Source of the DNA: Desulfobacteraceae bacterium
GTDB taxonomy: Bacteria; Desulfobacterota; Desulfobacteria; Desulfobacterales; JAABSP01
Direction: 5' to 3'
NCBI GenBank assembly: GCA_011390065.1
Contig: JAABTD010000018.1
Location: 1 to 35,815 of the forward strand
Length of the DNA stretch: 35,815 nt
Shown: positions 7,435 through 16,325 of the stretch, in pieces
Position numbering within the stretch: the first letter of the stretch is position 1
How the letters are laid out: each line of letters starts with the position of its first letter
The notes under the pieces: model-generated
What the model was told of the DNA's origin: nothing
Databases searched by the model: none
What the model saw: only the letters and a program-made list of their open reading frames with translations
Program-made: the position numbers and the translations under genes

Positions 7435-8823
7435 TTATTTCTTGACCAGCCGCGCCACCGACTCGATATGGAACGTGTGGGGGAAAAGATCCACCGGCTG
7501 GACTTCTTCCACTGTGTAGATCTCTTTCAGCGACAGCAGATCCCGGGCCAGGGTGGCCGGATTGCACGACACATAGACGATCCGGTCCGGGGCCGTGGCC
7601 ATCACCCCCTTGACCACGTCCTTGTGCATGCCGTCCCGGGGCGGATCGATGACCATCACATCCGGGACCGCATCCATCTCCGACAATCGTTTCCGGATAT
7701 CCCCGGCGATAAACCGGCAGTTGGTTACGCCGTTCAACCGGCAATTGTTTTCCGCGTCGGCCACGGCGCTCTCCACGACCTCCATGCCGATGACGTCTTT
7801 GGCCGCACCGGACAGAAAAATGCCGATGGCGCCGGTGCCGCAGTAAAGATCCATCACCGTCTCGTTTCCCGAAAGAGCGGCGTATCGCTTCGCGGTCTCA
7901 TACAGTTTGGCGGCGCCCCGGGTGTTGGTCTGGAAAAAGGAGTTGGCCGAAATCTCGAAGGTAAACGGGCCGATCCGGTCGGTCAGCACCCGCTCCCCCG
8001 CCAGATGGATCTCGTATTCGCCCACGGCGATGCCGGCCTTTCGGGCTGTGACGTTGTTGACCACCGAGACGATTTGAGGATATTTCTCCATTAGTGCATC
8101 CGCTAACGGCCCCACCACGTCCCGATCTTCGGCGGCAGTGATGATGTTCACCATCCACTCGTCTTTGGCCGCCGAATGACGCAGCATCAGAAAGCGCCAG
8201 AACCCCTCGTGGCTTTTAAGCCCGTAGGGCGGCGCACCCGACGCCTTCATGTATTGCCGCGCGTTTTCGAGGATCTCGTTCCCCTGGGCCGGAAAAAGCA
8301 GACACGTTTTGATATCCAACACCTTATGAAATGTTCCGGGCACATGCAGACCGATGGCGAACCCGATATCCAGATCCTCCCGCCCCAGTTCCTCGGGCAG
8401 GAGCCACCGCCGGTCCGAGCAGGAAAATTCCATCTTGTTCCGGTATTCGAAAATGCGGTCCGACGGCAGGGGTTCGTGGACCGTCACGCCTTTGATCAAG
8501 GCGATGTGTTCCAGCGCTTCCGCCACATGCCGCCGTTTGTATTCGATCTGTTTGTCGTATGCCAGGAACTGCCATTTGCACCCGCCGCAATACCCGCTGT
8601 AGGAACAGGGCGGGTCCACCCGATCCGGGGAAGAAGTCATCAGTTCGACGACCCGGGCCTCGGCGTAATTCCGTTTCTTCTTGAAGACCCGTGCCTTGAC
8701 CCGATCACCGGGAACGGCGCCGTCCACGAAGAGCGTGAATCCGTCGACCTTGGTCAGCCCCCGACCGCCGAAAGCCATCCCATCGATTTCCAGATCCAGC
8801 GACTCTCCTTTTTTTACCGCCAT
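7435..8823 (-). CDS. rlmD: 23S rRNA (uracil-C5)-methyltransferase, RlmD/RumA family
   Basis: The 462-residue enzyme has an N-terminal TRAM-like RNA-binding domain (about residues 1-60, 'GDRVKARVFKKKRNYAEARV'), an iron-sulfur cysteine cluster 'CSYSGYCGGCKWQF' near residue 73 with a further Cys in 'KTCLLFP', and a SAM-binding Rossmann domain with 'DLYCGTGAIGIFLSG' and 'DPPRDGMH'. The catalytic cysteine lies in 'YVSCNPATLARDL' near the C-terminus. It would methylate a specific uridine of 23S rRNA (U1939 in E. coli for RlmD); the exact position modified by this paralogue is inferred. A GAGAGGA ribosome site precedes ATG 8823. Confidence 0.9.
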   Translation of the reverse strand: MAVKKGESLDLEIDGMAFGGRGLTKVDGFTLFVDGAVPGDRVKARVFKKKRNYAEARVVELMTSSPDRVDPPCSYSGYCGGCKWQFLAYDKQIEYKRRHVAEALEHIALIKGVTVHEPLPSDRIFEYRNKMEFSCSDRRWLLPEELGREDLDIGFAIGLHVPGTFHKVLDIKTCLLFPAQGNEILENARQYMKASGAPPYGLKSHEGFWRFLMLRHSAAKDEWMVNIITAAEDRDVVGPLADALMEKYPQIVSVVNNVTARKAGIAVGEYEIHLAGERVLTDRIGPFTFEISANSFFQTNTRGAAKLYETAKRYAALSGNETVMDLYCGTGAIGIFLSGAAKDVIGMEVVESAVADAENNCRLNGVTNCRFIAGDIRKRLSEMDAVPDVMVIDPPRDGMHKDVVKGVMATAPDRIVYVSCNPATLARDLLSLKEIYTVEEVQPVDLFPHTFHIESVARLVKK

Positions 8824-8837
8824 ATTCGCGTCCTCTC

Positions 8838-8866
8838 TTGATCTCTTTGATTCGGGACCCTATACT
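8838..8866 (+). promoter_or_regulatory. Sigma70 promoter of the alpha/beta hydrolase gene
   Basis: TTGATC (8838-8843), a 17-bp spacer and TATACT (8861-8866) form a near-consensus promoter pointing to the gene at 8910, with a predicted leader of about 37 nt. It lies in the divergent gap with rlmD. Confidence 0.65.
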
Positions 8867-8909
8867 ATTCATTTTTCCGTGAAAAGCAAGAAAACGCGAG
8901 TGACGAGAG

Positions 8910-9635
8910 ATGATCGATTGTGAAACACTATGGTTTGCCTCCGACGGGTTTCGTCTCCGGGGCGTCCTGCACCGGCCATTGACGGAACGGCCCCCCGTCG
9001 TGGTCGGATCCCACGGCCTGTTCAGCGGCGGCGATTCCCCCAAACAAATCGCGCTGGCTGAAAAACTCAAGACCCTGGGGATCGCCTTTTTCCGGTTCGA
9101 CCACCGGGGATGCGGAAAGAGTGAAGGCGGGTTCAACGATGTCGCCAGTCTGGAAGGGCGTCGCAGGGATGTGATGAATGCGGTCCGGATGCTGAACGAT
9201 CGGAGCGATATCGGCGGGCCGGTGGGCCTTTTCGGATCGAGCATGGGCGGAGCGGTCTGCCTGTCGGCGGCCCCTCTACTGCCGATCGCCGCCATGGTCG
9301 TCATCGCCGCCCCGGTCCGGATGGCCTCGGACGGAGAGGCCATGGCGGCCATTGAGCGTTCCGGAGAGGGGTCAACCATTGATTCGGCCTTTTACCGTCG
9401 GAACCTTGCCTTTGACCTTTCGGATCGGCTTTCCGCGCTCCACCATATCCTCATTCTCCACGGAGAGGCGGATGCGGTCATTCCCGCGGCCAACGCCCGC
9501 GAGATCCATCAAAACGCCGGGGAGCCCAAACGGCTGATCCTGCAGCAAGGGGGCGATCACCGGGTCAGCGATCCGGAACACCAGCGGGAGTTTATGGCCG
9601 AAGCGACGGCGTGGTTCGCTCGATATCTGACATAG
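8910..9635 (+). CDS. Alpha/beta hydrolase (serine hydrolase, S33/dienelactone hydrolase-like)
   Basis: The 241-residue protein has a full alpha/beta hydrolase triad: the nucleophile Ser111 in 'GSSMGG', Asp in 'HGEADAVIP' and His in 'GGDHRVSD'. The oxyanion segment 'GSHGLFSGGD' and 'FRFDHRGCGKSEG' fit the family. There is no signal peptide, so it is cytoplasmic. It is probably an esterase or acyl-peptide hydrolase; the substrate is unknown. Only a weak GAGAG ribosome site precedes the ATG, but a good promoter lies upstream. Its 3' end overlaps the convergent amidohydrolase gene by 44 bp. Confidence 0.87.
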   Translation: MIDCETLWFASDGFRLRGVLHRPLTERPPVVVGSHGLFSGGDSPKQIALAEKLKTLGIAFFRFDHRGCGKSEGGFNDVASLEGRRRDVMNAVRMLNDRSDIGGPVGLFGSSMGGAVCLSAAPLLPIAAMVVIAAPVRMASDGEAMAAIERSGEGSTIDSAFYRRNLAFDLSDRLSALHHILILHGEADAVIPAANAREIHQNAGEPKRLILQQGGDHRVSDPEHQREFMAEATAWFARYLT

Positions 9636-10779
9636 ATCGGCCGTTGATCACCACGGCCCGGACCGCGCCCAAACTGTCGGGCAGGTCGGAAGGCGGTCCG
9701 TCCACGGCGATAAACGTCGCGGCCCTGCCCGTTTCCAGAACGCCGGAATCCTCCAGGTCCAACAAGGCCGCGCCATTCAGGGAGGCGCACCGAACCGCCT
9801 CTGAAATCGAATAGCCCGCCGCCGTCAGCAGCCGCATTTCCTCCATGACCCCGGCCCCATGAAACACCCCCATGGACCCGGCATCCGTCCCCAGAGCTAC
9901 CCTGACCCCCAGTTCCCTCGCCCAGGCCATTTGCTCCAGTTGAGCCTCTGCATTTCGCCGGGCCCCTTCGGCTTCAGGGCTGCCGGCGGGCAGCGCGGCT
10001 GCATAAGCGGTCATGGTCCCGGTCGTCGGAATCCAGAAAGTCCCCCGGTCCGCCATCCGCCTCAGATTGTCCTTCCCCATGAAAAAGCCGTGCTCGATGG
10101 AGCGGCAGCCGGCTTCCACCGCGATCCGGACCGGCTTTTGCCCATTGGCGTGAACCATGACCGGCCAGTCCCGGGCCGCGGCCGAAGATACAGCGCCCCT
10201 CACCGCCTCCATCTCAAACTGGGGCGGCGTTTCCTTGCCGAACTCCGTCAGGCTGTTGAGGCCGGCGTTGACCAGTTTGACATGGTCGATGGCTGCGGTC
10301 TCTTTTAAAACAGCGTCCGCCAGGGATTGCCCTTCTGCCGGCGGACGTCCGATGAGCCGTCCATAGCGACCGGCCCGATGCCAGGCCCGGCCGGCCGTTC
10401 GAATCACAAAGGGAACAGGATCGTGATCCAGCGCATAGCGATGGGCATGACCGTGACGATCCCCGCCGTCCCGGACGGCGACAACGCCGTGGGTCAGCAG
10501 ATCTCGGATGTGGCGTTCTATGGTCTGAACGATTTCGGCGTAGCCGGCGGTCAATTGCCATTGCCGGATGTCCGCATTTAAAGCGCCCGACATGGCAAGA
10601 TGGACATGGGCGTCCACAAGTCCGGGCAGCAGGGTGCATCCCGAGAGGTCCCAGCGGGGGGCGTCGTAGAGCAGATCGGCTTCCGGCCGGATGATCCGCC
10701 CTTGTTGCACGCTCAGCATGACATTGTCCCTGATGGGACCGCCGGCGCCGTCGACCAGCCATCCGGCCCGGATGAACAT
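9592..10779 (-). CDS. Metal-dependent amidohydrolase (imidazolonepropionase/prolidase-like branch)
   Basis: The product is about 395 residues with the amidohydrolase metal motifs: 'GLVDAHVHLAMSG' (HxH), His in 'VMVHANG', His in 'SIEHGFFMG' and Asp in 'ALGTDAGSMG'. The N-terminal 'MFIRAGWLVDGAGGPIRDNV' and the C-terminal 'GRAATFIAVDG' form the usual small beta-sandwich around the barrel. I choose ATG 10779 because homologues begin at this strand and GGGGGGAAGG precedes it; an ATG at 10821 adds 14 atypical residues and lacks a ribosome site. The substrate is unknown (cyclic amide or dipeptide by family). It overlaps the convergent hydrolase gene. Confidence 0.87.
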   Translation of the reverse strand: MFIRAGWLVDGAGGPIRDNVMLSVQQGRIIRPEADLLYDAPRWDLSGCTLLPGLVDAHVHLAMSGALNADIRQWQLTAGYAEIVQTIERHIRDLLTHGVVAVRDGGDRHGHAHRYALDHDPVPFVIRTAGRAWHRAGRYGRLIGRPPAEGQSLADAVLKETAAIDHVKLVNAGLNSLTEFGKETPPQFEMEAVRGAVSSAAARDWPVMVHANGQKPVRIAVEAGCRSIEHGFFMGKDNLRRMADRGTFWIPTTGTMTAYAAALPAGSPEAEGARRNAEAQLEQMAWARELGVRVALGTDAGSMGVFHGAGVMEEMRLLTAAGYSISEAVRCASLNGAALLDLEDSGVLETGRAATFIAVDGPPSDLPDSLGAVRAVVINGRSMSDIERTTPSLRP

Positions 10780-10915
10780 GCAGTCGGCCCTTCCCCCCGG
10801 GGAATTGAAGATCGTCGTCATGGGGACTTTTTAGGCCGGAACCCCCTGCGCGTCAAGGGGTAAACTGAAAACGACCATTGTGAAAAAGAGGAATAGAGAA
10901 ATCAGGGAACGGAAT

Positions 10916-11530
10916 TCAACGGCTATCGACCGGGGCATCGATGCCGACGGTGATCATCAGGGCGTGGATCGCCTCCCGGAGATCGATGAGGCCGTCCGAT
11001 CCCACATCCCATTTTTCGACAGCCGCGGCAACGGCCCGATCCAGCTGGGTCTGGGTATAGAGGACTTCTCCGTCTTCGATGTCCTGGATCACCAGATCGA
11101 CCGGAGTAATGGACCCGCTGTTGCCCACGATGATGCGGCCGTGGGGCGGCGACACCACCTCCAGCTCTCTGTCGTTCATGAACACCCGGACTATGGCGGT
11201 CTCCCCGGGCAGCGCGCCGCCTGGCTGCTCTCTGGTCTGATAGATAGGAATATCGATAACATAATGATCCAGACTGTTGAGGCCATCGGCGTCCTCTGCA
11301 ACAGGATCGAAATCAACGCCGTCCGGATGGGAAACTTTGAAGATGAAATTTTCGTCCGAGATCTGGGCGGTCCTGACATTGCGGCTATTGTCGGCGCTTT
11401 TGACTTTGACGGAGTTGATCAAGGTAACGGCCCCTCCGATTCGGGCAGGATTGGGCGGGATTGACCGCGCCACGGCAGGGAAAATCACGAGGCAAACGAC
11501 AAGAATTGCGGACACACGCTGAATCGACAT
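10916..11530 (-). CDS. Secreted protein with a module shared with the PKD protein and an EF-hand/dockerin-like tail
   Basis: The 204-residue product has a Sec signal peptide (MSIQRVSAILVVCLVIFPAV). Residues about 25-150 align with the N-terminal module of the 646-residue protein at 14321-16261: shared patterns are 'IPxNPxRIGGA', 'DGxxxDPxAxDxDGLN', 'YVxDIPxxxxxxQPGGA', 'GETAxxxV' and 'SPPxG'. The C-terminus reads 'KWDVGSDGLIDLREAIHALM', which is one calcium-binding loop and helix of dockerin type and matches the end of the papain fusion protein. A ribosome site (AAAGGA) precedes ATG 11530. I do not recognise the module; it is presumably extracellular. It is the last of four co-oriented secreted-protein genes. 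Confidence 0.75.
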   Translation of the reverse strand: MSIQRVSAILVVCLVIFPAVARSIPPNPARIGGAVTLINSVKVKSADNSRNVRTAQISDENFIFKVSHPDGVDFDPVAEDADGLNSLDHYVIDIPIYQTREQPGGALPGETAIVRVFMNDRELEVVSPPHGRIIVGNSGSITPVDLVIQDIEDGEVLYTQTQLDRAVAAAVEKWDVGSDGLIDLREAIHALMITVGIDAPVDSR

Positions 11531-11643
11531 ACCCGAAGGTCCTTTATCCTCTCTAAAGTTGGCGGCTTACAAAATATCACATTACCGCCACCCTAATGCC
11601 GATTCCAATCATCGGTCAATGGGGACAAACGGGTATTTGACAG

Positions 11644-11657
11644 TAGGAATTCCCCTA
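11644..11657. promoter_or_regulatory. TAGG...CCTA inverted motif upstream of the small secreted protein
   Basis: TAGGAATTCCCCTA lies 114 bp upstream of the 204-residue gene. A related TAGGTTCCTA occurs at 17311-17320 upstream of the thrombospondin-3 protein gene at the head of the same cluster. These could be sites for one regulator, but two short sites are weak evidence. Confidence 0.2.
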
Positions 11658-11697
11658 TTTGAGGTGAACTTTTAAAGCATCCGGCGCCGCGTTCGCG

Positions 11698-14262
11698 TTA
11701 TCGGGCCGCTCGGATCATGGCATAAATCGCTTCCGCGACATCGACCCGGTTATTGCCGTTGACATCGACATCACCAGCGTCATAGTCGGAACGAAGGTCA
11801 TAGGGAATGCGGACCTGGATGCCGGACACGATTTTGAGTGCGATGACGGCATCGGTCAGATCCACCACGTCGTCATTGTTCAAATCGCCCCTGTCGGGGC
11901 CGTCGGACGGCGGCCATCCCACTCCTGGTAAAGCCGTGATGGCTACGGAGATCGCTGGTCGAGCGGGATCATTGGAAAAAATCGTAATATCGCCGGTGTT
12001 GTCGATGCTGTTGAGCACCGCGTTCCAGTCTGAGACAAAGATATTGAGGGACTTCCGGTCATCTGATGAAATGGGTAAAAAAGCGGAAGGAGAAAACTTC
12101 AACCAGGACTTGTTGGACCGGATATCGGATATGATCAGGTCGGCGGTCCCCGAATTGGCCACCGTTACAAAACTGCCGGCGCCTTCCAGGTACGCCCCTG
12201 ACGCCGTGACCGCATAGCTGCCGAATCTCACATGATCGGTCACATCGTCGTAGGCGATGCGGAAATAACCGTTCTCGCCCCACCAGTCGCCCCAACTGTT
12301 TTTAACCAGAAAATACTTCTGGAGATCGTTGTACCCCACCACCAGGACGGCGTGTCCCTGCTGGGCTGAAATGGAACCGCCCTGATAATCATAAATGCCG
12401 CCCTGATAGCCCATCCCCTCAAACGTGCCGTCGTCCGGGACCCGCATATAAACGATCAGCGGGCCGTTTTGCAGCGCCAGTTTCATATCATCGACGCTGT
12501 GTTCCTCCCCCCACAGCCCCATGGCCGACGTGTGCTCCCGGATCTTGATCAGGTAATTGGGCTGTTCGCACCGGTCCTGGCAGTTATTGTCCCTGGCCTC
12601 ATAGGGATGACACGCCTCCGAAGGGATGCCGTTCCGGCTGATGTAGCTCAATGCGTCCCAGTACCAGCCCCCCCTGCACCCGCCATCGGCGCAGGCGAGA
12701 ACCGTCTGCTCGGAGAGATCCGCAGCCTCCGGAATTTCTTCCTGGTTGACCAGGTTTTCCACCAATGCCACGGCGGCAAAGGCCCAGCATGAGCCGCATC
12801 CGCCCTGGGATTTGACCGGGCTGTCGAAACGGCGCCAGTCCACCCCCGACGGCAAGGCTGCGGCCATGGGTTTCAAGGGCGGAATCATCCGGCCCGTCCA
12901 GTACTGCTGAACCGCTTCCGGAACAACGATCCCCGATGCCGACGCGTTTTCCACGCTATCGCCGCCATCGGCGTCCGACCGGGTTTCCTGTCCGGTTCCC
13001 TGAGAGGAGGCCTGGTGCAAGGTCAGAGCGGATGGCGTGATTTCAATGCGGGGCCCGTCCGAATTCTGGGAATGGATATAGGCCGCGCCGGGCACGCTGT
13101 CCCGGACCCCGATCAGAAACCAGTCGCCTGACAGGCCGCTGTCCGCCGCTACGCGCCATCCGAACCGATCGCCGGTCCGCCCGTCGGTGGGCGTCAGTTT
13201 GGCTGTTTGTTCCCAGCCCCCGGCCATTTTCTCGTAAATATAGGCGGCCCCGGAATTGGCCCCCCATTTATCCGTTCCATCCGCCCCCACAACGATCGAT
13301 ATCCCCGAAAGCGCCACGGATCGACCGAAGAAATCGCCTGACGCCTCTGAGGAAGGCAGCAGCTTTTCATATTGGGTCCAGGACGAACCGCTGCGCTGAA
13401 AAACATAGGCGGCGCCGGCGTCCGTCCCCTGATCGTCATCCGCCGAGGCGCCGATCACAGCCCAATCGCCGGATATGGATACGGAAAACCCGAAAAAATC
13501 ATCAGCGCCGCTTTCTGCCGGCAGCAGTTTCGCCTCTTCGATCCATCGGCTGCCATCCCGCCGGTAGACATATGCCGCTCCCGACCGGACGCCGTTGACC
13601 CCATGATGGATGGCCCCGACGATGGCCCGGTCTCCGGAAACCGATACGGACCGTCCGAAATCATCCCCATCCCTGCCGTCCGAGGCGGTCAATTTGGCCG
13701 CCTGGGTCCATCCGGAACTTCCGCGGAGGAACACATAAGCGGCCCCTTTTCCACCTGCCCGGTAGGCGCCGATGACCGCAACATCTCCTGACATGGCAAC
13801 GCTGTAGCCAAAGGCGTCGTTCCGGCCCCCGTCCCCGGCCGTCAGCTTTTTCGACGGCTGCCATCCGGTGGATCGTCGTTCATAGACATAGGCGGCGCCG
13901 CTGCCGAAATCGGTCCCGTAATGATGAAAAGCGCCCACAACAGCCCAGTCGCCTGAAATAGCGACACTGTGGCCGAAGAAATCGTTTGGCATGCCATCCC
14001 ACGCGGTCAGTTCCGCCTCCAGCTCCCAGACGTTGTTTCCACGGCGAAACACGGAGGCGCTCCCCGCCCGAATGTCATCATCGACCTGATCGCGGCAAGC
14101 CCCAACAATAGCGCTGTCGCCGGAGATGCCTACGGCGCGGCCAAAGGCGCTGTCTGAAACATCGCTGTCCGCATCCAGCCTCACCACTGCCTGAATTGGC
14201 TGTCCAGCGGTCAGCAACAAAACCAGGAAGACAAAAAGCGCCGCGATCCTCTTTCCGGTCAT
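11698..14262 (-). CDS. Secreted FG-GAP propeller / papain-family (C1A) cysteine protease / dockerin-like fusion
   Basis: The 854-residue protein has, in order: a signal peptide (1-25); seven FG-GAP-type repeats of about 53 residues (about 38-410, unit 'FGxSVxxSGDxAVVGA...GAAYVY'); a linker; a papain-like protease with Cys492 in 'QGGCGSCWAF', His637 in 'GHAVLVVGY' and Asn655 in 'KNSWG'; an Ig/choice-of-anchor-like domain ('VANSGTADLIISDI', about 700-785); and two calcium-loop repeats of dockerin type (about 792-854, 'GDLNNDDVVDLTDAVIAL' and 'GDVDVNGNNRVDVAEAIY'). Seven repeats suggest a closed seven-bladed beta-propeller. The protease is intact, and no I29 propeptide is visible where one is usual. 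It is probably a surface or secreted endopeptidase. An AAGGAAA ribosome site precedes the ATG. Confidence 0.88.
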   Translation of the reverse strand: MTGKRIAALFVFLVLLLTAGQPIQAVVRLDADSDVSDSAFGRAVGISGDSAIVGACRDQVDDDIRAGSASVFRRGNNVWELEAELTAWDGMPNDFFGHSVAISGDWAVVGAFHHYGTDFGSGAAYVYERRSTGWQPSKKLTAGDGGRNDAFGYSVAMSGDVAVIGAYRAGGKGAAYVFLRGSSGWTQAAKLTASDGRDGDDFGRSVSVSGDRAIVGAIHHGVNGVRSGAAYVYRRDGSRWIEEAKLLPAESGADDFFGFSVSISGDWAVIGASADDDQGTDAGAAYVFQRSGSSWTQYEKLLPSSEASGDFFGRSVALSGISIVVGADGTDKWGANSGAAYIYEKMAGGWEQTAKLTPTDGRTGDRFGWRVAADSGLSGDWFLIGVRDSVPGAAYIHSQNSDGPRIEITPSALTLHQASSQGTGQETRSDADGGDSVENASASGIVVPEAVQQYWTGRMIPPLKPMAAALPSGVDWRRFDSPVKSQGGCGSCWAFAAVALVENLVNQEEIPEAADLSEQTVLACADGGCRGGWYWDALSYISRNGIPSEACHPYEARDNNCQDRCEQPNYLIKIREHTSAMGLWGEEHSVDDMKLALQNGPLIVYMRVPDDGTFEGMGYQGGIYDYQGGSISAQQGHAVLVVGYNDLQKYFLVKNSWGDWWGENGYFRIAYDDVTDHVRFGSYAVTASGAYLEGAGSFVTVANSGTADLIISDIRSNKSWLKFSPSAFLPISSDDRKSLNIFVSDWNAVLNSIDNTGDITIFSNDPARPAISVAITALPGVGWPPSDGPDRGDLNNDDVVDLTDAVIALKIVSGIQVRIPYDLRSDYDAGDVDVNGNNRVDVAEAIYAMIRAAR

Positions 14263-14320
14263 GATGATGATTTCCTTGTTCGGGTTCGGGGTTGTTCGCT
14301 CAAAAGCTGAAAGGGCAGCG

Positions 14321-16261
14321 CTATTCAGGCCTCCTTCGGCAAATGCTTCCGATTAAGGCGGCCAGAGCTGCGGCCAGCAATGCCGGATAAACGCCATACC
14401 GGCTGGACGGACCGCCGAACGTCGGGGTTCCGTCAGCCTCGGCGCCGGTGATGAAGCAGTTGTTGGTCTCCCCATTCTTGTCATGGCCGGTGTCGTCGAC
14501 GTCGACAGGCGAGCGCCCGTCTTCCGCGCCCAGGGACAGGATGCCGCTGAAGCGGCCGTTGACGGTGCGATCCCCGTCGACATCTCCGCCGTCGGCCAGG
14601 ACCATCCGGTACCGGGCGGCATCCCCCAGATCAAATACGCCCTCCTCTATCGCTTTCCAGCCGTCGCCGGCCCGGTATCGATACCATCGGCGTTCTTCAG
14701 GCGTCGCGTCGGACAGATGCACGATAAAATCAGCGTTCGCATCCGCCGCATCGAGGATGAACTCCAACGCGACGGCGCCGTAAATCCGGCCGTCCGGGGC
14801 GTCGCCTGCGCTGACCGATGGAGCGGGATCGAGGCGCACGATTCGTCCGTTGTTGACTTCGATGCCCATCTCCCGGTCGGTGCTGGCGCGGAACGAAACG
14901 ACATTTTCCGGAAAAATCGTGATGCCGTTATCTTTCAGGGTAATATTGAGGGTGTCCGCATCGCTCAGTCCCTCGTTATCCGTGACCGTCAATTCGAAAA
15001 CGATCAAAGCCCCGCCGACATCCACGGACGGCGCCACGAACGTCGGCGCTTTTGCCCGCGGATTGGACAGGGCGACATCCGGGCCATCGCCGATCTGCCG
15101 CCACTGCCAGAGATCGATAAATCCGTCCGGATCCGAGGATCCGGCGGCGTCAAGCGTCACGGTGACGCCTTCTTCCACCACGGTTGCGTCCGCGTCCGCA
15201 ACGGCGATGGGGGTCACATTGGCGGCCGGGGAAATGGTGATGGTCACCGTATCCACGTCCTCAGCCCCGTCATCGTCGGAAACGGTCAGCCGGAACCGGA
15301 GATCGGCGCTGCCCCCACTCACATTCGGAGCGGTGAAAAAAGGCGCATCGGTGTTCGCATTTCTGAGATCGACCACAGGGCCATCGTCGATCTGTTCCCA
15401 TTGGTAGGCGGTGATCCGGCCGTCCGCGTCTGTTGAGCCCGATCCGTCCAGCTGAACCGTCTCGCCGGCCCGCACCGTTCGGGCAACGCCCGCATCGGCC
15501 ACCGGCGGTTGATTGGTTTCCGAAACCACCGTCACCGACACCTGGGCCGTATCGGAAAGCCCGTCATTGTCGGTCACCGTCAGCCTGAAAACCAGAGGAT
15601 TGTTCTCAGGGCCGACCTCCGGAACCGTAAACTCGGCGCGGGCCTGTTCGGCGCCGGAGAACACGACGTCCGCATCGGTGAGTTCTTCCCACAAATAGGA
15701 TAGGACGTCCTCTGGATCGGGGTCGTAAGATTCGGCCCCGTCCAGCGCAACCCGGTCGCCCGGGGCAACCGGTCCTTCCGGCCCGGCAGCTGACGCCACG
15801 GGGCGGGCATTGACCTGGGCTTCCCGTTCGGCAGCGATATCGATGGTCAGGGAGGTTCCTTCCGGCCGTTCCACCATGAATGCCCCGTCCGGCGGGGATG
15901 TAATGATCAACGGCGCCCCATCCTCGGTCACGTGCAAAACGGCGGTCTCGCCGATTCGGGCGCCGCCGGGCTGGGTGGACGCATCGAAAACCGGAATATC
16001 GAGCACGTAGACGCCGGCGTCGTTGAGACCATCTTGATCAACGGCCGCCGGATCGTAGCTTTCCCCATCCGCTGCCGTGGCTTCGATTCGGTATCGTTCT
16101 CCTGCTGTTCCGGAGACGGGAATCCCATCCACCGTCAACGCGCCGGCAATCCTCACCGGAGTCGGTATCCCCTGGCCCGAAACCGCGGCGGGCAGGAGCA
16201 ACGCCGGAGTCGCCATGAATCCCGTGCAACACACCAGTCTTAACATCCATCGTTTCATCAT
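14321..16261 (-). CDS. Secreted multi-domain protein with PKD-like repeats, choice-of-anchor U-like domain and C-terminal anchor
   Basis: The 646-residue product has a signal peptide (about 1-30), a module shared with the 204-residue neighbour (about 30-140), three PKD/Ig-like repeats of about 90 residues (each with 'DGxxSxDPDG...W...FxLTVTDNDGLSD'), and a domain around 455-590 ('WYRYRAGDGWKAIEEGVFD') resembling choice-of-anchor U. The end has 'NNCFITGAEADG', like the CFI-box found before C-terminal sorting helices, then a hydrophobic helix and CRRRPE. I read the tail as a surface sorting or anchoring signal. The start is ATG 16261 (MMKRWMLR); a TTG five codons upstream is less likely. Probable role: adhesion or cell-surface structure. 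Confidence 0.82.
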   Translation of the reverse strand: MMKRWMLRLVCCTGFMATPALLLPAAVSGQGIPTPVRIAGALTVDGIPVSGTAGERYRIEATAADGESYDPAAVDQDGLNDAGVYVLDIPVFDASTQPGGARIGETAVLHVTEDGAPLIITSPPDGAFMVERPEGTSLTIDIAAEREAQVNARPVASAAGPEGPVAPGDRVALDGAESYDPDPEDVLSYLWEELTDADVVFSGAEQARAEFTVPEVGPENNPLVFRLTVTDNDGLSDTAQVSVTVVSETNQPPVADAGVARTVRAGETVQLDGSGSTDADGRITAYQWEQIDDGPVVDLRNANTDAPFFTAPNVSGGSADLRFRLTVSDDDGAEDVDTVTITISPAANVTPIAVADADATVVEEGVTVTLDAAGSSDPDGFIDLWQWRQIGDGPDVALSNPRAKAPTFVAPSVDVGGALIVFELTVTDNEGLSDADTLNITLKDNGITIFPENVVSFRASTDREMGIEVNNGRIVRLDPAPSVSAGDAPDGRIYGAVALEFILDAADANADFIVHLSDATPEERRWYRYRAGDGWKAIEEGVFDLGDAARYRMVLADGGDVDGDRTVNGRFSGILSLGAEDGRSPVDVDDTGHDKNGETNNCFITGAEADGTPTFGGPSSRYGVYPALLAAALAALIGSICRRRPE

Positions 16262-16278
16262 GATCTTTCCCGTCAATA

Positions 16279-16320
16279 TTTATTGACTCTGGTTTATTGA
16301 TTCTGGTCTGTTGATTCAGG
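16279..16320. repeat. Three tandem 14-bp repeats in the gap before the PKD protein gene
   Basis: Three adjacent copies, TTTATTGACTCTGG, TTTATTGATTCTGG and TCTGTTGATTCAGG, fill 16279-16292, 16293-16306 and 16307-16320. They lie between the stop of the thrombospondin-3 gene and the start of the PKD gene, just upstream of its ribosome site. Confidence 0.8.
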
Positions 16321-16325
16321 CCGAC

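Noticed and set aside
14321-16276. TTG start five codons before the PKD protein ATG
   Set aside because: The signal peptide begins properly at ATG 16261, and the extra codons coincide with the likely ribosome site.
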